Assembly: GCA_018881555.1 (NCBI GenBank)
Contig: JACAXG010000206.1
Span: 171,961-235,960, forward strand
Direction: 5' to 3'
From: Amblyornis subalaris
Taxonomy: Eukaryota; Chordata; Aves; Passeriformes; Ptilonorhynchidae
Length of the DNA: 64,000 bases
The notes below the pieces were generated by a model. The model did not search any database and was not told the DNA's origin. It worked only from the letters and a program-made list of their open reading frames with translations. Each line of letters starts with the position of its first letter. The first letter of the stretch is position 1. Position numbers and translations under genes: made by a program. Of this stretch, positions 12,741 through 24,132 are shown in pieces.

Positions 12741-14401
12741 ATTTGGGGTGAATCCTGCCTGCTGCAAGCAGCAGCAGAGACCTTTGCCCGTGCTGTTTTG
12801 TGTGCCCAGGGTGTGTGTGATGAGCTCTGTGCTGTTCAGAGCAGAGGGAATCCCATTCCAGATGTGCACAGCGGCAGAGGAACCGCAGCCACGGGCAGCC
12901 CAGGGGAGCTGCAGAGCAACCCCCGTGGTGTGAGCGCAGTCAGCGCCTGAAACGTGGGACAGTGAAGAGGAAGGAAAGTCTGGGATAGTTTTCCAGTGCC
13001 AACTATTGGGACTTGCAAGGCATTTTAAGGTGTTAGATGCTTGGCTCCCCCTGGAAAGGGATGTCTCCATGTGCAGGTACCAAAACAAATTCCACCAGAA
13101 TTCTGCAAAACCCTGGATGCAGAGTAAGGGGATGGTATCTTAACCAGAGCAACTTACCCCTATCTCTGGTTGCTCCGAAGAGATTCCTGGGACCCTGACT
13201 TCAGACAAAGCAGAGCCATTGCTCACCTCCTCCCCCTCCCCGAGCCGCAAAGGGTTAAAGGGTGGGGGAGCCGTTTGATTAATCGATGTCGTGTGAACGC
13301 GCACATTTGCCTGTGACTGCATTCCTAGGGCTTTCGGCGAGGCGATAAGCTGCGACCAAAGTCCTCCGGCTCCGGGCAAGGAGAGCAAACAGGGCCCCAA
13401 TGGAGCAGTTATTAATCCCAGCCTTGCATCTCCCAGGGCTGTCTCTGAGCAACGAGGCTCCCGGGAAGCCTTTCACACACCAATCGATACAGCTCACCTC
13501 TCCCCTTGCCCTTTCCAGCCTCATTCCCCCTCCTTTTGCCCTTTCCATCCTCATCCCCCCTCCTTTTGCGTGCTTGTCCTGCTCCCCTTCCGTGCCAGGA
13601 CCTCCAGCTCTGGGATGCTTTCCCATGGGCGGCACGGGAAGGAGAGGATGATATTCCCATTAGGGTGATGGAACAACCCCCAGCACCCAAAGTCGTGTTG
13701 TAGTTGTCCCATCCTGTGTCCCCCCTGGGTCTTGCTGTGGCGAGGAAGGAATTTGTGGGACCAAAAAAAGGGATTTCAGCAGTAATACTTCCCAAGAGCC
13801 TATAATCCCTTCTGCTCCCATGGAAAGACACGCTCTGAGAGTCATGGCTCTTCTTCAAAATACATTTATAAAGCAAACACACCTGATTCAGAATCTCTTT
13901 GGGTGCAAAATTTCCTTTTCCCTCGGGGCAATTGCCAGTTGATTCAAGCCCCAAGTTGTCTTTACAACTCCAAACTTTGACATTAAAATGCTGATCGAAA
14001 ATGAAACTCCTTTCCCTTCCAAGAAAAGCAAAACAACCAAAACAACCTGGACCTTTCAGCGTGCTGGTGCTCGGATAGAACACTGCCATCCTTGCAAACC
14101 TGCTTTCACACGGGTGTATTTACAGTGGCAGTGATTGCTGCGTGGAGGATTTCTCCTTGCCCCGATTTGGGGGCAAAAAGTGGATTTCTGGTAGCTGACA
14201 TCTCTCCTAACCCCACAGCTCCTCTCAGGAGGTTGGTGGTGGCAATGCCTGAGACTGGGAGGTGTCTCCTTCACGAAAATCAGTTTCTTGAGATGGGCCA
14301 AGAGATTCAATAATGGCTTTGGGAAGATTGGACTCCAACCACAAAATTTAAATTTTTTTACAATCTCAGGGCAGGAGATGGGACACGTGATAATTTTTTA
14401 T
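12741..14401. other. Intergenic unique region with short tandem repeat
   Basis: No supported gene, although open frames of 199 and 225 codons exist on the minus strand. The block at about 13180-13420 is unique, moderately CpG-rich and contains TTGATTAATCGAT. Confidence 0.45.
13505..13569. repeat. Tandem repeat, about 2 copies of 30 bp
   Basis: Pyrimidine-rich unit TGCCCTTTCCAGCCTCATTC repeated with slight divergence. Confidence 0.85.
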
Positions 14402-14604
14402 GATGAGGGTGGTGAGGCCCTGGCCCAGGTTGCCCAGAGAAGCTGTGGCTGCCCCATCCCTGGAAGTGTCCAAGGCCGGGTTGGATGGGGCTTGGAGCAA
14501 CCTGGGATAGTGGAAGGTGTCCTTGTCCACAGCAGGGGATGGAATGAGATGATCTTTACTGTCCCTTCCAACCCAGCTTTCCTGGGATTCCATGATTCTA
14601 TGAA
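14402..14604 (+). mobile_element. CR1 LINE 3' fragment
   Basis: Sense copy from the GTGAGGCCCTGGCCCAGGTT landmark through to a CATGATTCTATG tail. Well preserved. Confidence 0.95.
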
Positions 14605-15689
14605 TGTATTTGGTGGTGTATGAAAACGAGATGTTTTTAAGGCATGCCAAGCTGATCACTTCCAAAACAAAGTCAACTTTTTAAGCCAGCCTGTTTTTCC
14701 ATAAAGAATCCAATTCCAGATTTCATAATAAACATTATGGAAGCCTTCTGGCACTACAGAGCATCACAGCAGATCTGTACTCACACCTCTGCAGGTCATG
14801 GAAAGGCACCACCTGCAAGCGACAACACCTTCGCTCCGCGGAAAACTGATTCATGCCTGAATCATTTTTAATCCTTGAGGAGAGAAGTTGGGATCACACC
14901 ACAGTTTGATCCAAGCCACAGCTGTCCTCCTTTCCCATGTCCCCTTCAGAGGATGAGGTGGTGCACGGGATGCCGGAACCGCCGACCTGTGAGGGGTTTG
15001 GAGAAGGGAGACAAGATAATTTAGCGTTTGATTATAAGCAACAAGCCACAAGCCTCCTGCCTAACCCCGGATTGTCATGGAGAAACAGCAAAATGAGATG
15101 TCCAAAGAGTGAAGGGTGATCCCTGTGCTGAGAAACAGAGAATGCAATGCCTGATTTGGACTGTAAATGTCTTCAAAGCTGTTGGGTGAGAAATGTGATA
15201 ATTTTGAGCAGAAATTCCAGCCAGCACTGATCATTTTTACAGGATTCACTGCAACAAGTACATCTCCATATAAAGATGTAACAACAAAAACAACATTAAT
15301 AACAATAAAAATAACAACAACAACAACAACAATAATAATAACTAAACAAACAGGTTTTCTTTATTTAAAAAAAATAGAAAAAAAAGAGTAGTTTTGTCTA
15401 AAAATTCCCAGCAGACTCAAGTGAGGCTTCTATCTGTGGCAGCAGATATGGAAAAGGCACACTGAGGTCATCTAACCCAGGGGCTGGAAACCTTTCCAGG
15501 GTTCAGTGCCAGACTGTATTTTTGATCCCTGGCAGAGACTCAGCAGTCTCTGTCTCTCCTGAAAAAGGGTGAGGATCCCATAAGGGTGGGATCCTGGCTC
15601 TCCAGATCTAAACTGTCTGCAGCAGCCCAGCTGCCCTCTCCGGGGTTTATCCTCATAGCTCCTCTCCCAGCACATGTCCCAGCTTCGAG
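14605..15689. other. Intergenic, nothing coding recognised
   Basis: Unique sequence; the simple repeat at 15280-15352 is the only landmark. Confidence 0.5.
15280..15352. repeat. AAC/AAT-rich simple repeat
   Basis: Impure trinucleotide array changing from AAC to AAT units. Confidence 0.9.
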
Positions 15690-15757
15690 AAATCACAGAA
15701 TCATAGAATATCCTGTGTTGGAAGAGATCCACAAGGATCACTGAGTCCATGTTCCAC
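15690..15757 (-). mobile_element. CR1 3' tail
   Basis: Antisense: AATCACAGAATCATAGAATA followed by TGTTGGAAGAGATCCACAAGG. Confidence 0.8.
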
Positions 15758-16141
15758 TCAATCTCCGGTTTCTGGATGGCAAAACATGAGTCACCTGTAT
15801 TCCCTTTGCCTTCCAGCCCCGTGTGGGAATCTTGGCTGCTCTGGTGCATCTTCAGTGAGGAAAACCATCTTAAACCCGAAATCTAGGTTCCTGGAACTTT
15901 CAATTCCTAATCCCAATCCCATCCCAATCTTTGCAGGAGGAGAAACACTGTGCATTTCTCTGTGGCTAAAGGAGGTCTCCCCATGGGGTCTGTACCGTGG
16001 GAGGTAAAGGGTGTTTCATGCAGATCCCAGAATTCTCACAGTCATATCAATAAGGAAATGCCTTTGGCTTCAGAAGGTCTTTGAGGATCTGGTCTGGAGA
16101 CTCTTGTGTTTCGTAACTATTCCCACCAAAGCACTTCCAAA

Positions 16142-16206
16142 ATGGAAGGTTGGACTTGACAACCTTGAAGGTCTTTTCCAAACCTTCCTGATTCTATGAT
16201 TGTATG
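16142..16206 (+). mobile_element. CR1 3' tail
   Basis: Sense: GGTTGGACTTGACAACCTTG, TCTTTTCCAAACCTTCC and a TGATTCTATGATTGTATG end. Confidence 0.75.
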
Positions 16207-16925
16207 AAAAAAACCAAACATGGGACATCTGCAGGAATCTGAGACCAGACCCCAGCAGTTCTGTTTCCTGAAATCCCAAATCTACCCCACACACCCCTTC
16301 TCCCTGAGTTTCTAAAGACTATTCCTCAGTCCCCAACCACTTCCCCAGGTAAAACAACACAATTTCTACATTTCAAAGCCAGATCTAAGAACCAACGAGG
16401 TCAGGGGAGGGAAATGGCACAGCACTGAGGTTGTATAAACTGCATTTTTAATCCTCCAGCAGCTTTGATCACCTTCCTCTTGTGGGCTGCACTTCAGCAC
16501 TGCAGAGCCCTCCTTCAAGCAGAGCCAAAGGGATCATGGATTATTCTGGAAGAAAGTGGCTGTTCCAGGGACTGTTTCTTTCCAGGAAAGGTGGTGCTTT
16601 TCCCTGTGGGGAACGGTCTTCGTGGAAAATTTCATGCAAAATCTGTGGTCATCAAAGATTTCCCCACGGGAACAGAGGTGTTCATTGGTGTTCCAGAGCA
16701 GATAAGGAATTTCTCCTGTGAGCATCTCCCTGGAGTTTCCATGCAAAGCCAGACCTCTCCTGCTGCTCTGTCCTGGAGGTGATCAGTGCAGGCAGATTGC
16801 GAGCCCTGATCCGTGCAGACCGTGGCACATCTTTGCCTCAGGCAATTCCCTCAGGGAATGGGAATTTCCAGCAGGATATTGAGTTTTGAGGGAACATATG
16901 TCAACCTCTGAAATATTAATTGATT
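16207..16925. other. Intergenic, nothing recognised
   Basis: Unique sequence between two CR1 fragments. The longest frame is 105 codons, without a recognisable domain. Confidence 0.5.
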
Positions 16926-17053
16926 CGAGGCCGGGTTGGACAGGGCTTGGAGCAACCTGATCTACTGGAAGGTGTCCCTGCCCATGGAAGGGGTTTGGAA
17001 TGAGATGGTTTTTAAAGTCCCTTACAATCCAAACTGTTCCACGATTCTATGAC
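16926..17053 (+). mobile_element. CR1 LINE 3' fragment
   Basis: Sense copy from GAGGCCGGGTTGGACAGGGC to a CACGATTCTATGA tail. Confidence 0.92.
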
Positions 17054-19740
17054 TCAGAAGAAGCCTTTAGCACTTTGGGAACTCTTTCTGGAAAACTGTC
17101 AGTCCTTCACAAGTACAAGTCTACAAACCAATGCCACTCAGGGCACAAACTGTACCCTCAAAAGTCCTGTTGAGGAAAAGGGCTTAAGCCTTCATCCGTC
17201 CCTTTTTCCCAACAGAAAAGATCTTCTCTCCTTCCTTGTGCACCTCAGCACTAAAGTCAGGCACTCTGAGAAGGAAGTCATATTTATGACATATTTATTT
17301 ATTTATTTGACTATTTATGGTGTCAGAAACCAGCTTCAGGCTGGGTTCTTCCACACTCACAAGAGTTTTCAGTGGGATTGTCATGGGGGTTTTTGGTCAG
17401 CATCAGTTTACTGAAGCAAAGAGAGTAGAGATGGAGATTCAAGAGTCAGAGCTCCTTATGTGACAGGGTCTCCTCCACAATCTTCCACCTTCAGCAGCTT
17501 TTCCTGGGTATCTTGGCTTTTTCACAAATATGGACCTCCATCCTCTTTTTTTGCACTCTTCAACATTTTGGGTTTTGCTTCAATCTTCGGATAATGAGGA
17601 AATGGCTCCCAAGTGGCAAGATGGGTAAGTAAGTCCATTAGTTTAGGAAAAAGAGAGAGGTCTTGATCAGAAGTTTTTCAGAAGAAAAACGTGAAAGAAA
17701 AATTTGTTGAAAATTAACTTTATTTTTACTTTTTGTTTGAAAGCCCTTACTTCTGATGAAACAGAAGGGCAACCTATGACGTTTTTCAGCCAGATTTGAT
17801 TCCCCATCAGTGGGGTTTTGTGTTTCCTACCTCTGTAATGTTCAATGTCCTCACAGATCTGCTCCACCTCCGGGGACTTGAGTGAAAGCATCACCCACTC
17901 CCCAGCACTAAACCCGTTCTGTGCCTTTCCTCTGGGGCTCCAGCCAGGGCTGGTCTTGTACCCCCTGCCTTGTGGCAGCCTCTGAACCCCTCGTACTCCC
18001 ACAGAGGTCTGAGCAAACGTAGAGAGAAAGACCTGAGCTGGTTCCTGAGCCTGTCCTGGGTCCCACATTTGGGGGGGCCTAACGCAGCATCCCCACTCCA
18101 GGGTTTCTCCAGGACCCGCCCTCCCCAACGAGGGCAGCGTCGGCACTAAAAAAAGCTCTCTCCGCCGAGGGCCAGGCCGGCACGTCCGCTGGAAAAATGA
18201 CATAACCTCGCCACGTAATCTGGAGTTCCTCCTCTGGGGCAGCCTCGCGCCGGGGCCGTGTGAGAGGAGATCAAAGGGCAGCGCAGGAAAGCGAGAGCAG
18301 AGCCCACAGAGGGAAAAACACCCTCGCCCGCCAGGCAGGGCACTATCGCAGCCCTCGGCGGGCTCCGGGAGTTCCCGTTCACAGGAGGGATGGAGACAGA
18401 CATCCTCTGGCTCCCGGCACCCGCCTGGGTGCGGGCAGGGTGTCCCTCTCCCTGCCTCTCCCACTTTATCTTTCAGGCTGGTGTGAGACAGCGGCTGGAG
18501 ACAAGATTCGGCCCCTCTTGTGCCCGTTCAAGTCCCATGGGAGAGATGTTCTTGACCCAAAAGGACTTGGGAGGCTGCAGCGCCACCGGCATCCCCTCCC
18601 CTGCATCCTCCAGCTGATTTCCCACTCTCCCTGACTTCAGAACGTTCGCTGAAAATACAAGAGCTGGATGAGACGGTGGGAGGAAGGTGAAACAGCAAGG
18701 AAAACCGTGGGTTCCATGCCAGGACTGGCGGTGCTGAGGGATCTCGGTTGGACACAGAGCCTGGCGCAGTCCTGCAGGCTGGACCCTTTCCGTCCTTCAT
18801 CCTTGCTGCCTATCCCTGCAGCCACGGGGAATTTGCCACCACCTGCACCCCCAGCCACGTCCTCCCACCCCATCTCCATCTGCCCAGCGGTGCCCACACC
18901 GAGGGACTTGCCTTGCCCGGGGTTTGTGGCTCCTGACCCCTGACTTGCCCGCTGCCACTGGAATTCCCTATCGCTCCGGTGACTCAGCTGACAGAAAGGG
19001 AGACAATGGCATTTTACATCAGCCCAGGCTATCAGGAGCCTGCCTTATCTGAGCTGTGTTTTTCTATTAGTCTAACACTCCATTGTGCATCCCTTTATCA
19101 GCTGCAATGTTGATGTAATGCTGGCTTGGAAGTGGTTTCTGCATCCTAGCACTAAGACAGCTCACTTTTATTTCGGGGGGGAAGGGGAGGGTGCGAGAGG
19201 AGGGTTTATCGGGATTCTCAGGAGATAGGAGCCCTTCTCCCGCACGGAGAGGGGAGGGAGGGCTGGCTGGGTGGTGGAAGGGGGGCTACCAGCCCAAACT
19301 GAGCAGATTTTTTCAACCAGCAATTTAATGAACGTAATTTCTGCTCCTCCCCTCCAGACAATATTTTTAATCCGAGTGTTCGCTTGTCAGGATAAATGTC
19401 CTCTCTGGTTGCTTCTGCAAGTCCCAGGAGGTGGAAACCTGGCTTTCTGCAGCGGGACTGGCCCAGCTGCTGGTGGCAGGGTGAGCCCTGACTCATCCTG
19501 TAGTGTGGGCCATCCCTAACAGCATTTTCCTGGGCAGCTTTTCATTGACTAATACACTGAGAGTCTTTTTCCCCCCAGATTTTTCACACCTCTAGACATG
19601 TATTTTCAAAAAAACCACCAGCAACTGACCATCCTTAAGTGCTTGATGGCTTAAAAAAATCTGGGGTTGAATGAGAAGGACAAATGAATCCCCATGCATG
19701 AAGTGATAACACGATGGTGTGGCCTCAGAGGCTTTGTTTC
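17054..19740. other. Intergenic region with CpG-rich block and GATA cluster
   Basis: No gene is recognised. It holds an ATTT run at 17291-17309, a CpG-rich block near 18.0-18.5 kb whose 265-codon minus-strand frame has no domain, and a motif cluster at 18,984-19,104. Confidence 0.5.
18984..19104 (+). promoter_or_regulatory. GATA and E-box motif cluster (possible enhancer)
   Basis: GATA motifs occur at 19029 (TATCA form), 19045 (TTATCT) and 19095 (TTATCA). The last is fused to a CAGCTG E-box (19099-19104), and another CAGCTG lies near 18984. Three GATA sites within 72 bases of unique sequence is denser than chance. The overlap is not the classical E-box-GATA spacing, so function is only inferred. 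Confidence 0.35.
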
Positions 19741-19785
19741 CTGATGATCCTCGTGGGTCCCTTCCAACTCAGGATATTCTAAGTT
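19741..19785 (+). mobile_element. CR1 3' tail
   Basis: TGATGATCCTCGTGGGTCCC and CTTCCAACTCAGGATATTCT, the end of a different CR1 subfamily. Confidence 0.7.
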
Positions 19786-20378
19786 TAAACCCTCAGGACC
19801 CACAGCAGGGACAGAGCCACTTCAGCTGCTACATGGGAAGAGGGAAGCACGTTGGATTTCTGTTGTGGCAGCAACATGAGGCTTATGGCCAGGTAGGATC
19901 AAGCATGTCAGGTTCAGCTTATTCAGCAGTGGAAAGAGCAGCAATGAGGTTGTCAATGCAGGGCACAGAACATCAGGAGCCCTATCTGGGTGTTATCTGT
20001 GACTACCATGGTCACTCAGCTCCCCCAGCCCACGTGCCAGCCATCCTTTGGCCAGAGGCAGCAGCACCAAATACTGACCAAAGTCAGTATTTTCAAGCCC
20101 ACCGTAACTCTCTCTTGGAGCAGTCTCTGTTGTGAGGGGCTGGACCCCCTCGGGTGCTCTCTGCTCCTTCCTTGGTGGGATTTTGTTCTTATCCTTTCCT
20201 CCTGACTCCGTGTGTGAAGGTAGGACCAGAAGGTGTTTTCAGGTTTCCACTGCTTAAAATGAACTTATTAATTTCCCATTTTTCTTCACTCCAGCCCAGT
20301 GGCCTGGTCAACATGCTGCTGTCAGGATATGTCCTCTTAAAGAGCATAGAGCCACTTGTAGAAGCCATACATGAATTA
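19786..20378. other. Intergenic, with perfect inverted repeat
   Basis: No gene is recognised. AAATACTGAC at 20069-20078 and its complement at 20083-20092 are separated by four bases. Confidence 0.5.
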
Positions 20379-20733
20379 GAATCACAGAATGGTTTGGGTT
20401 GGAAGGGACCTTAAGGATCATCTCGTTCCAACCCTCCTGCCATGGACAGGGATGCCACTCACCAGATCAGGTTGCTCAGGGCCCTGTCCCTCTTGGCCTG
20501 GAACACTTCCAGGGATGGGGCATCCACAGCCGCTCTGGGCGACATTTTCCAGTGCTTCACAACTCTCTGAGTAACGAATTTCTTCCCAACTTCTAATCTA
20601 AACCTGCCCACTCTCAGATTAAAACCACTGTCCCTTGTCTCATCACTATCTGCCTGTAGAAAAAAATCCTTCTCCCTCATTTTTATAAGCCCCTTTCAGG
20701 TCTCCCCAAAGCCTTCTCTCCTCCATTGTGTCA
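20379..20733 (-). mobile_element. CR1 LINE 3' fragment, 355 bp
   Basis: Antisense copy among the longest in the window. It runs from AATCACAGAATGGTTTGGGT through the AGGGATGGGGCATCCACAGC landmark to the internal CCCAAAGCCTTCTCTCCTCC. Confidence 0.95.
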
Positions 20734-21227
20734 TTAATAAGAATCTGGTTTGACTCCTACTTTGCTGTGTCACTGGTGCCCAGCTCACAGGGTGACCAAG
20801 CAGGGGGTGACATTGATTTTGGACCTTGGGTTCAACAACTGGGTGGCTCACCATGGCTGGGGGGCTCTATTTTGTGTCTCTGGACAGGTGTCTGCTGCAA
20901 ATCCATCACCTGGTGGCTCTGGTCAGCTCAGCAGGATGGCTTGACATGGAAGAATAAGCAATTGTGTCTTGATGTAGACCCCTAAACTCCTATTTAATAG
21001 GTACAGTCAGACCTCAGGCTTTTCTGGAGTCCATGGATCTCCAAAAAGCTATTCAGGACCCACCTGCATCCCTTCAAAATTTATCCTTGAAATGAGAGGA
21101 ACTTACAGCGAACTGGAAATGCTAATCCCAGGAAAACTCTGTGCACACGTGAGAGCTTCATCCTCGGTGCCATCATCCAGGGGTGATGGAGTTCTCACAC
21201 ACAACAGAGGAGAGGGTGAGTGGTACC
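20734..21227. other. Intergenic, nothing recognised
   Basis: Unique sequence; no coding or repeat assignment can be made. Confidence 0.45.
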
Positions 21228-21350
21228 TACATGTGCTGCCCAGGGCAGTGCTGGAATCCCCATTCCTGGAGGGGTTTAAAAGCCATGTGGAGGTGGCACT
21301 CGGAGACATGGATTAGTGGAGACCTTGGCAATGCTGGGGGAACAATTGGA
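21228..21350 (+). mobile_element. CR1 LINE fragment, 3' end missing
   Basis: Sense: CTGCCCAGGGCAGTGCTGGA, GGAGGGGTTTAAAAGCCATG and the GACATGGATTAGTGG landmark; it lacks the terminal tail. Confidence 0.85.
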
Positions 21351-23282
21351 CTTTTCATCCATCCCCAAGAGGCTTCAGCCCAGGGCTTTGGCATTTGCCT
21401 AACAGCACTTTTGCATCTGTGTTTGCATACCCTGGCTGACCGTGTTTGCATGTTGAGCCCTGGAGACGTGTGAAGACCACAGCAGGTTTCACTTGCAGTG
21501 GAGAAACTAAAACAGGCCTTTCTGAGAAGACCTGCAGAGCTAATTTCATTTATTGCTCCTTCCTTTATTTCTCCTTCTCCTCTGCACCCATCAGATTAGT
21601 GAGATTCCCACTATGTGATGGGGACTCAGCAGAGTTCAAAGGCAGAGCTTAGGTGGCAGTTCTGAAGTGCTGCTGAAGGGAAAGCAAGAGTAGAAACACG
21701 AGGCGTGGTGGGCAGAGTCGTGGTAAATGGGTACTGCCCATCCCCAGGCGCATCTGTGGGGCTGCTGTGTCCTCAGACCATGAATAAATATGGAAGGGCT
21801 CGTGCAATGGGGTGAAGAAGTCCTGGAGTGTCTCAGCTTGCAGAGGTCCTACCTGGACCAGCCACCTCATGCACCGAGGCTGTTTTGCTCTTGCCTCTTC
21901 CTCTTCAGCCTCCCCTGCCCGAGGTGGGCTGGCTGCTCTCTCTGCACAGTGAGTGGCTGAGGTTTCGTCTCAGTCATCATTTCTATTGTTATCTGCCCAT
22001 TATCTGATCCTCTCCCAGGCCGGGCCAGGAAACATCCTTCTGTCTCCGTCTTCGACGGCGCTCCATCCTCTTCCTCCTTGCAGAAGACAAAAGCAAAACA
22101 AGCGCATAATGAATCAGACGTTTCCCTTCTCGCTTCGCCCCTTATTTCCCCCTCTCATTTTTCACAAGGGGACGATTTCTGGCTTTTCCCTCCTGTTTGT
22201 TCGGGATGTGGCCCGTGCTCAGCATCCCGGGGAGTCTGGCCGGCTCCTCTCGGAGTCAGCGGGAGTTCAGCGGTGGGGAAGGCTGATAGGGCTGCTCCGG
22301 CCCCCGCCGCGTCCTCAAACGTCTGCAAGAAGCTTGGCCTCCTGACACCGGGGCATGGGATCAACTCCAGGCCAAGCTGGAGGTTCATGAGGGTTCAGGA
22401 AAGCAACTGGACCTTTGGGTGGAGGAAAAAAGTTCCATCGAGGGCGATTAAACGTGAGATCAGCTTATCCAGCTCAGGATGTCACGCGGCAGAAAAGGGC
22501 TGGAAGAGGGTGTTGGGGGAGCATTGCTCCGTCCTTGCCCTCGTTTTGCATTCCTTCCTAGCATTCCTGGAGGAGAGGTGGGACACTCACCTCCCTGCAC
22601 TCTATGGGTTTTGTCTTGGCTGTGGAACAAGATGGGGCAAAGCTCTGCCCACAAACCCCAGCCCTCCTCAGCCTCGAGTGACCTTTCTCATCTGCTGTGA
22701 GAAAGCAACTTTAGATCCCACATCCAGTATTCTGTGGGATTCTGCTTCTAAGCCAGGTGGTCCTGCTTTTCCGTGGACCTGGTCAGGGTGGGAGTATTGA
22801 GGGCCTGTAAAGAAAGCTCCCCTAAAACACCCACACCAGTCCCCACCTGAGCAGCATCTCCCTCTCCTTTGCCTCTCCCTGCTACCCAACAGAGCTGCAC
22901 TTTGGCTCTTCTGTTCATTAGCCAGGTTTTCCTGGGAGCCTGATTCTCAGAGATCCCTGCAGCCCAGGGTCAGTGCTGCTGTGGGCTTGGTCATGTCTTC
23001 CAGGTGGGAGCCAGGTCTCTGGAAGCTCAGCTGCTTGTGGAGAAACTCAGCTGCAGGTCGGTCACGGGCAAAGACCAATGGCAAAGACTTTGATGTCATT
23101 GGTATGGGGCATGTGGGTCAGCACCAACGGGTGCTCCTGGCCCTATTTCCTCAACTGGAGGAAAGAAAAGTGTCTTTAATCCAGCAAAAATTGGTCTTCC
23201 CATGGCTGCAAAGCAGAGCCAAAACTCCGAGGCCTGTGGTTGCTGCTGAGGGTAATTAGTCGCTGGGCTACCCATGCTCTTC
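21351..23282. other. Intergenic unique region, 1.9 kb
   Basis: No gene is recognised; a 240-codon plus-strand frame at 22078-22800 has no recognisable domain. Moderately GC-rich around 22.2-22.4 kb. Confidence 0.45.
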
Positions 23283-23365
23283 ATCCCTGGATACCTTTAA
23301 ATCAGGAGTGGATGGATTTCTGGAAGCGATGATTTAGTCAAGCACAAGCTGCTGAGTTACAGGCA
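23283..23365 (+). mobile_element. Possible old CR1-like LINE fragment (different subfamily)
   Basis: CTGGATACCTTTAAATCAGG, a diverged TGGATGGATTTCTGGAAG and GATTTAGTCAAGCACAAG resemble an older CR1 group of reptiles and birds. Diverged; assigned from memory of the family only. Confidence 0.4.
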
Positions 23366-23612
23366 GGAGCTGCATCTGAATATCACACTCACAGTGCTGG
23401 AACAGGATGGGATGAGCTCTGACGGATGGGGATTCCGGTTGGATTTGCTTCGGCAGTTCTGGAAGGACTGCAAGAGGAGACCTGGCATGTACTTACTGAC
23501 TGGTTTATGAGAGCTGTGGGATTTCTGCCTGGTTTGAGGGCACAGCCCTTATTCCTGTCACAGCTTCTGCTCCAGGTAAGGCAATGGCTCAGCAAACCAA
23601 GGTGATGGAGAG

Positions 23613-23672
23613 TGAGAATCACAGAATCCTCAGGTTTGGAAGGGGCCTTCAAGATCATCTAGTCCAACTAGA
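23613..23672 (-). mobile_element. CR1 3' tail
   Basis: Antisense: AATCACAGAATCCTCAGGTT, then GAAGGGGCCTTCAAGATCAT. Confidence 0.8.
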
Positions 23673-23721
23673 ATTTTCACCAGGAAATCTTGGAGTAATC
23701 CAGGAAATGTTTCTGCTTATG

Positions 23722-24132
23722 AAAACAGGCTGGGAGAGCTGGGGGTGTCCAGCCTCTAGAAGAGAAGGCTCCAGGGTGACCTCAGAGCCCCTTCCAGTGC
23801 CTAAAGGGGCTCCAGGAGAGCTGGAGAGGGACTTTGGACAAGGACCTGGAGAGATAGGGCAAGGGGGAATGGCTTCCCACTGGCAGAGGGCAGGGTTAGA
23901 TGGGATATTGGGAAGAAATTCTTTGTGAAGAAACCCCTCCTGAGGGTGGGGAGGCCCTGGCACAGGTTTCCCAGAGAAGCTGTGGCTGCCCCATCGCTGG
24001 AAGTGTCCAAGGCCTTGGACAGGGCTTGGAGCAACCTGGCCTAGTGGAAGGTGTCCCTGCCCATGGCAGGGGGTTGGAACAAGATGATTTTTAAGGTCCC
24101 TTCCAACCCAAATCATTCTCTGACTCTATGGT
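23722..24132 (+). mobile_element. CR1 LINE 3' fragment, 411 bp
   Basis: Sense copy, one of the longest here, from the GAGAGCTGGGGGTGTCCAGC landmark through GGGTTAGATGGGATATTGGG to the end. It lies 50 bases after an antisense tail, making a tail-out arrangement. Confidence 0.95.

Noticed and set aside
13412..14089. 225-codon minus-strand open frame
   Set aside because: It crosses the short tandem repeat at 13.5 kb and gives a low-complexity end; no homology is recognised.
17667..18464. 265-codon minus-strand open frame
   Set aside because: It covers a GC-rich block, shows no recognisable motif and has no clear splice context.
22078..22800. 240-codon plus-strand open frame
   Set aside because: The composition is mixed, no domain is seen, and overlapping frames of similar length exist nearby.
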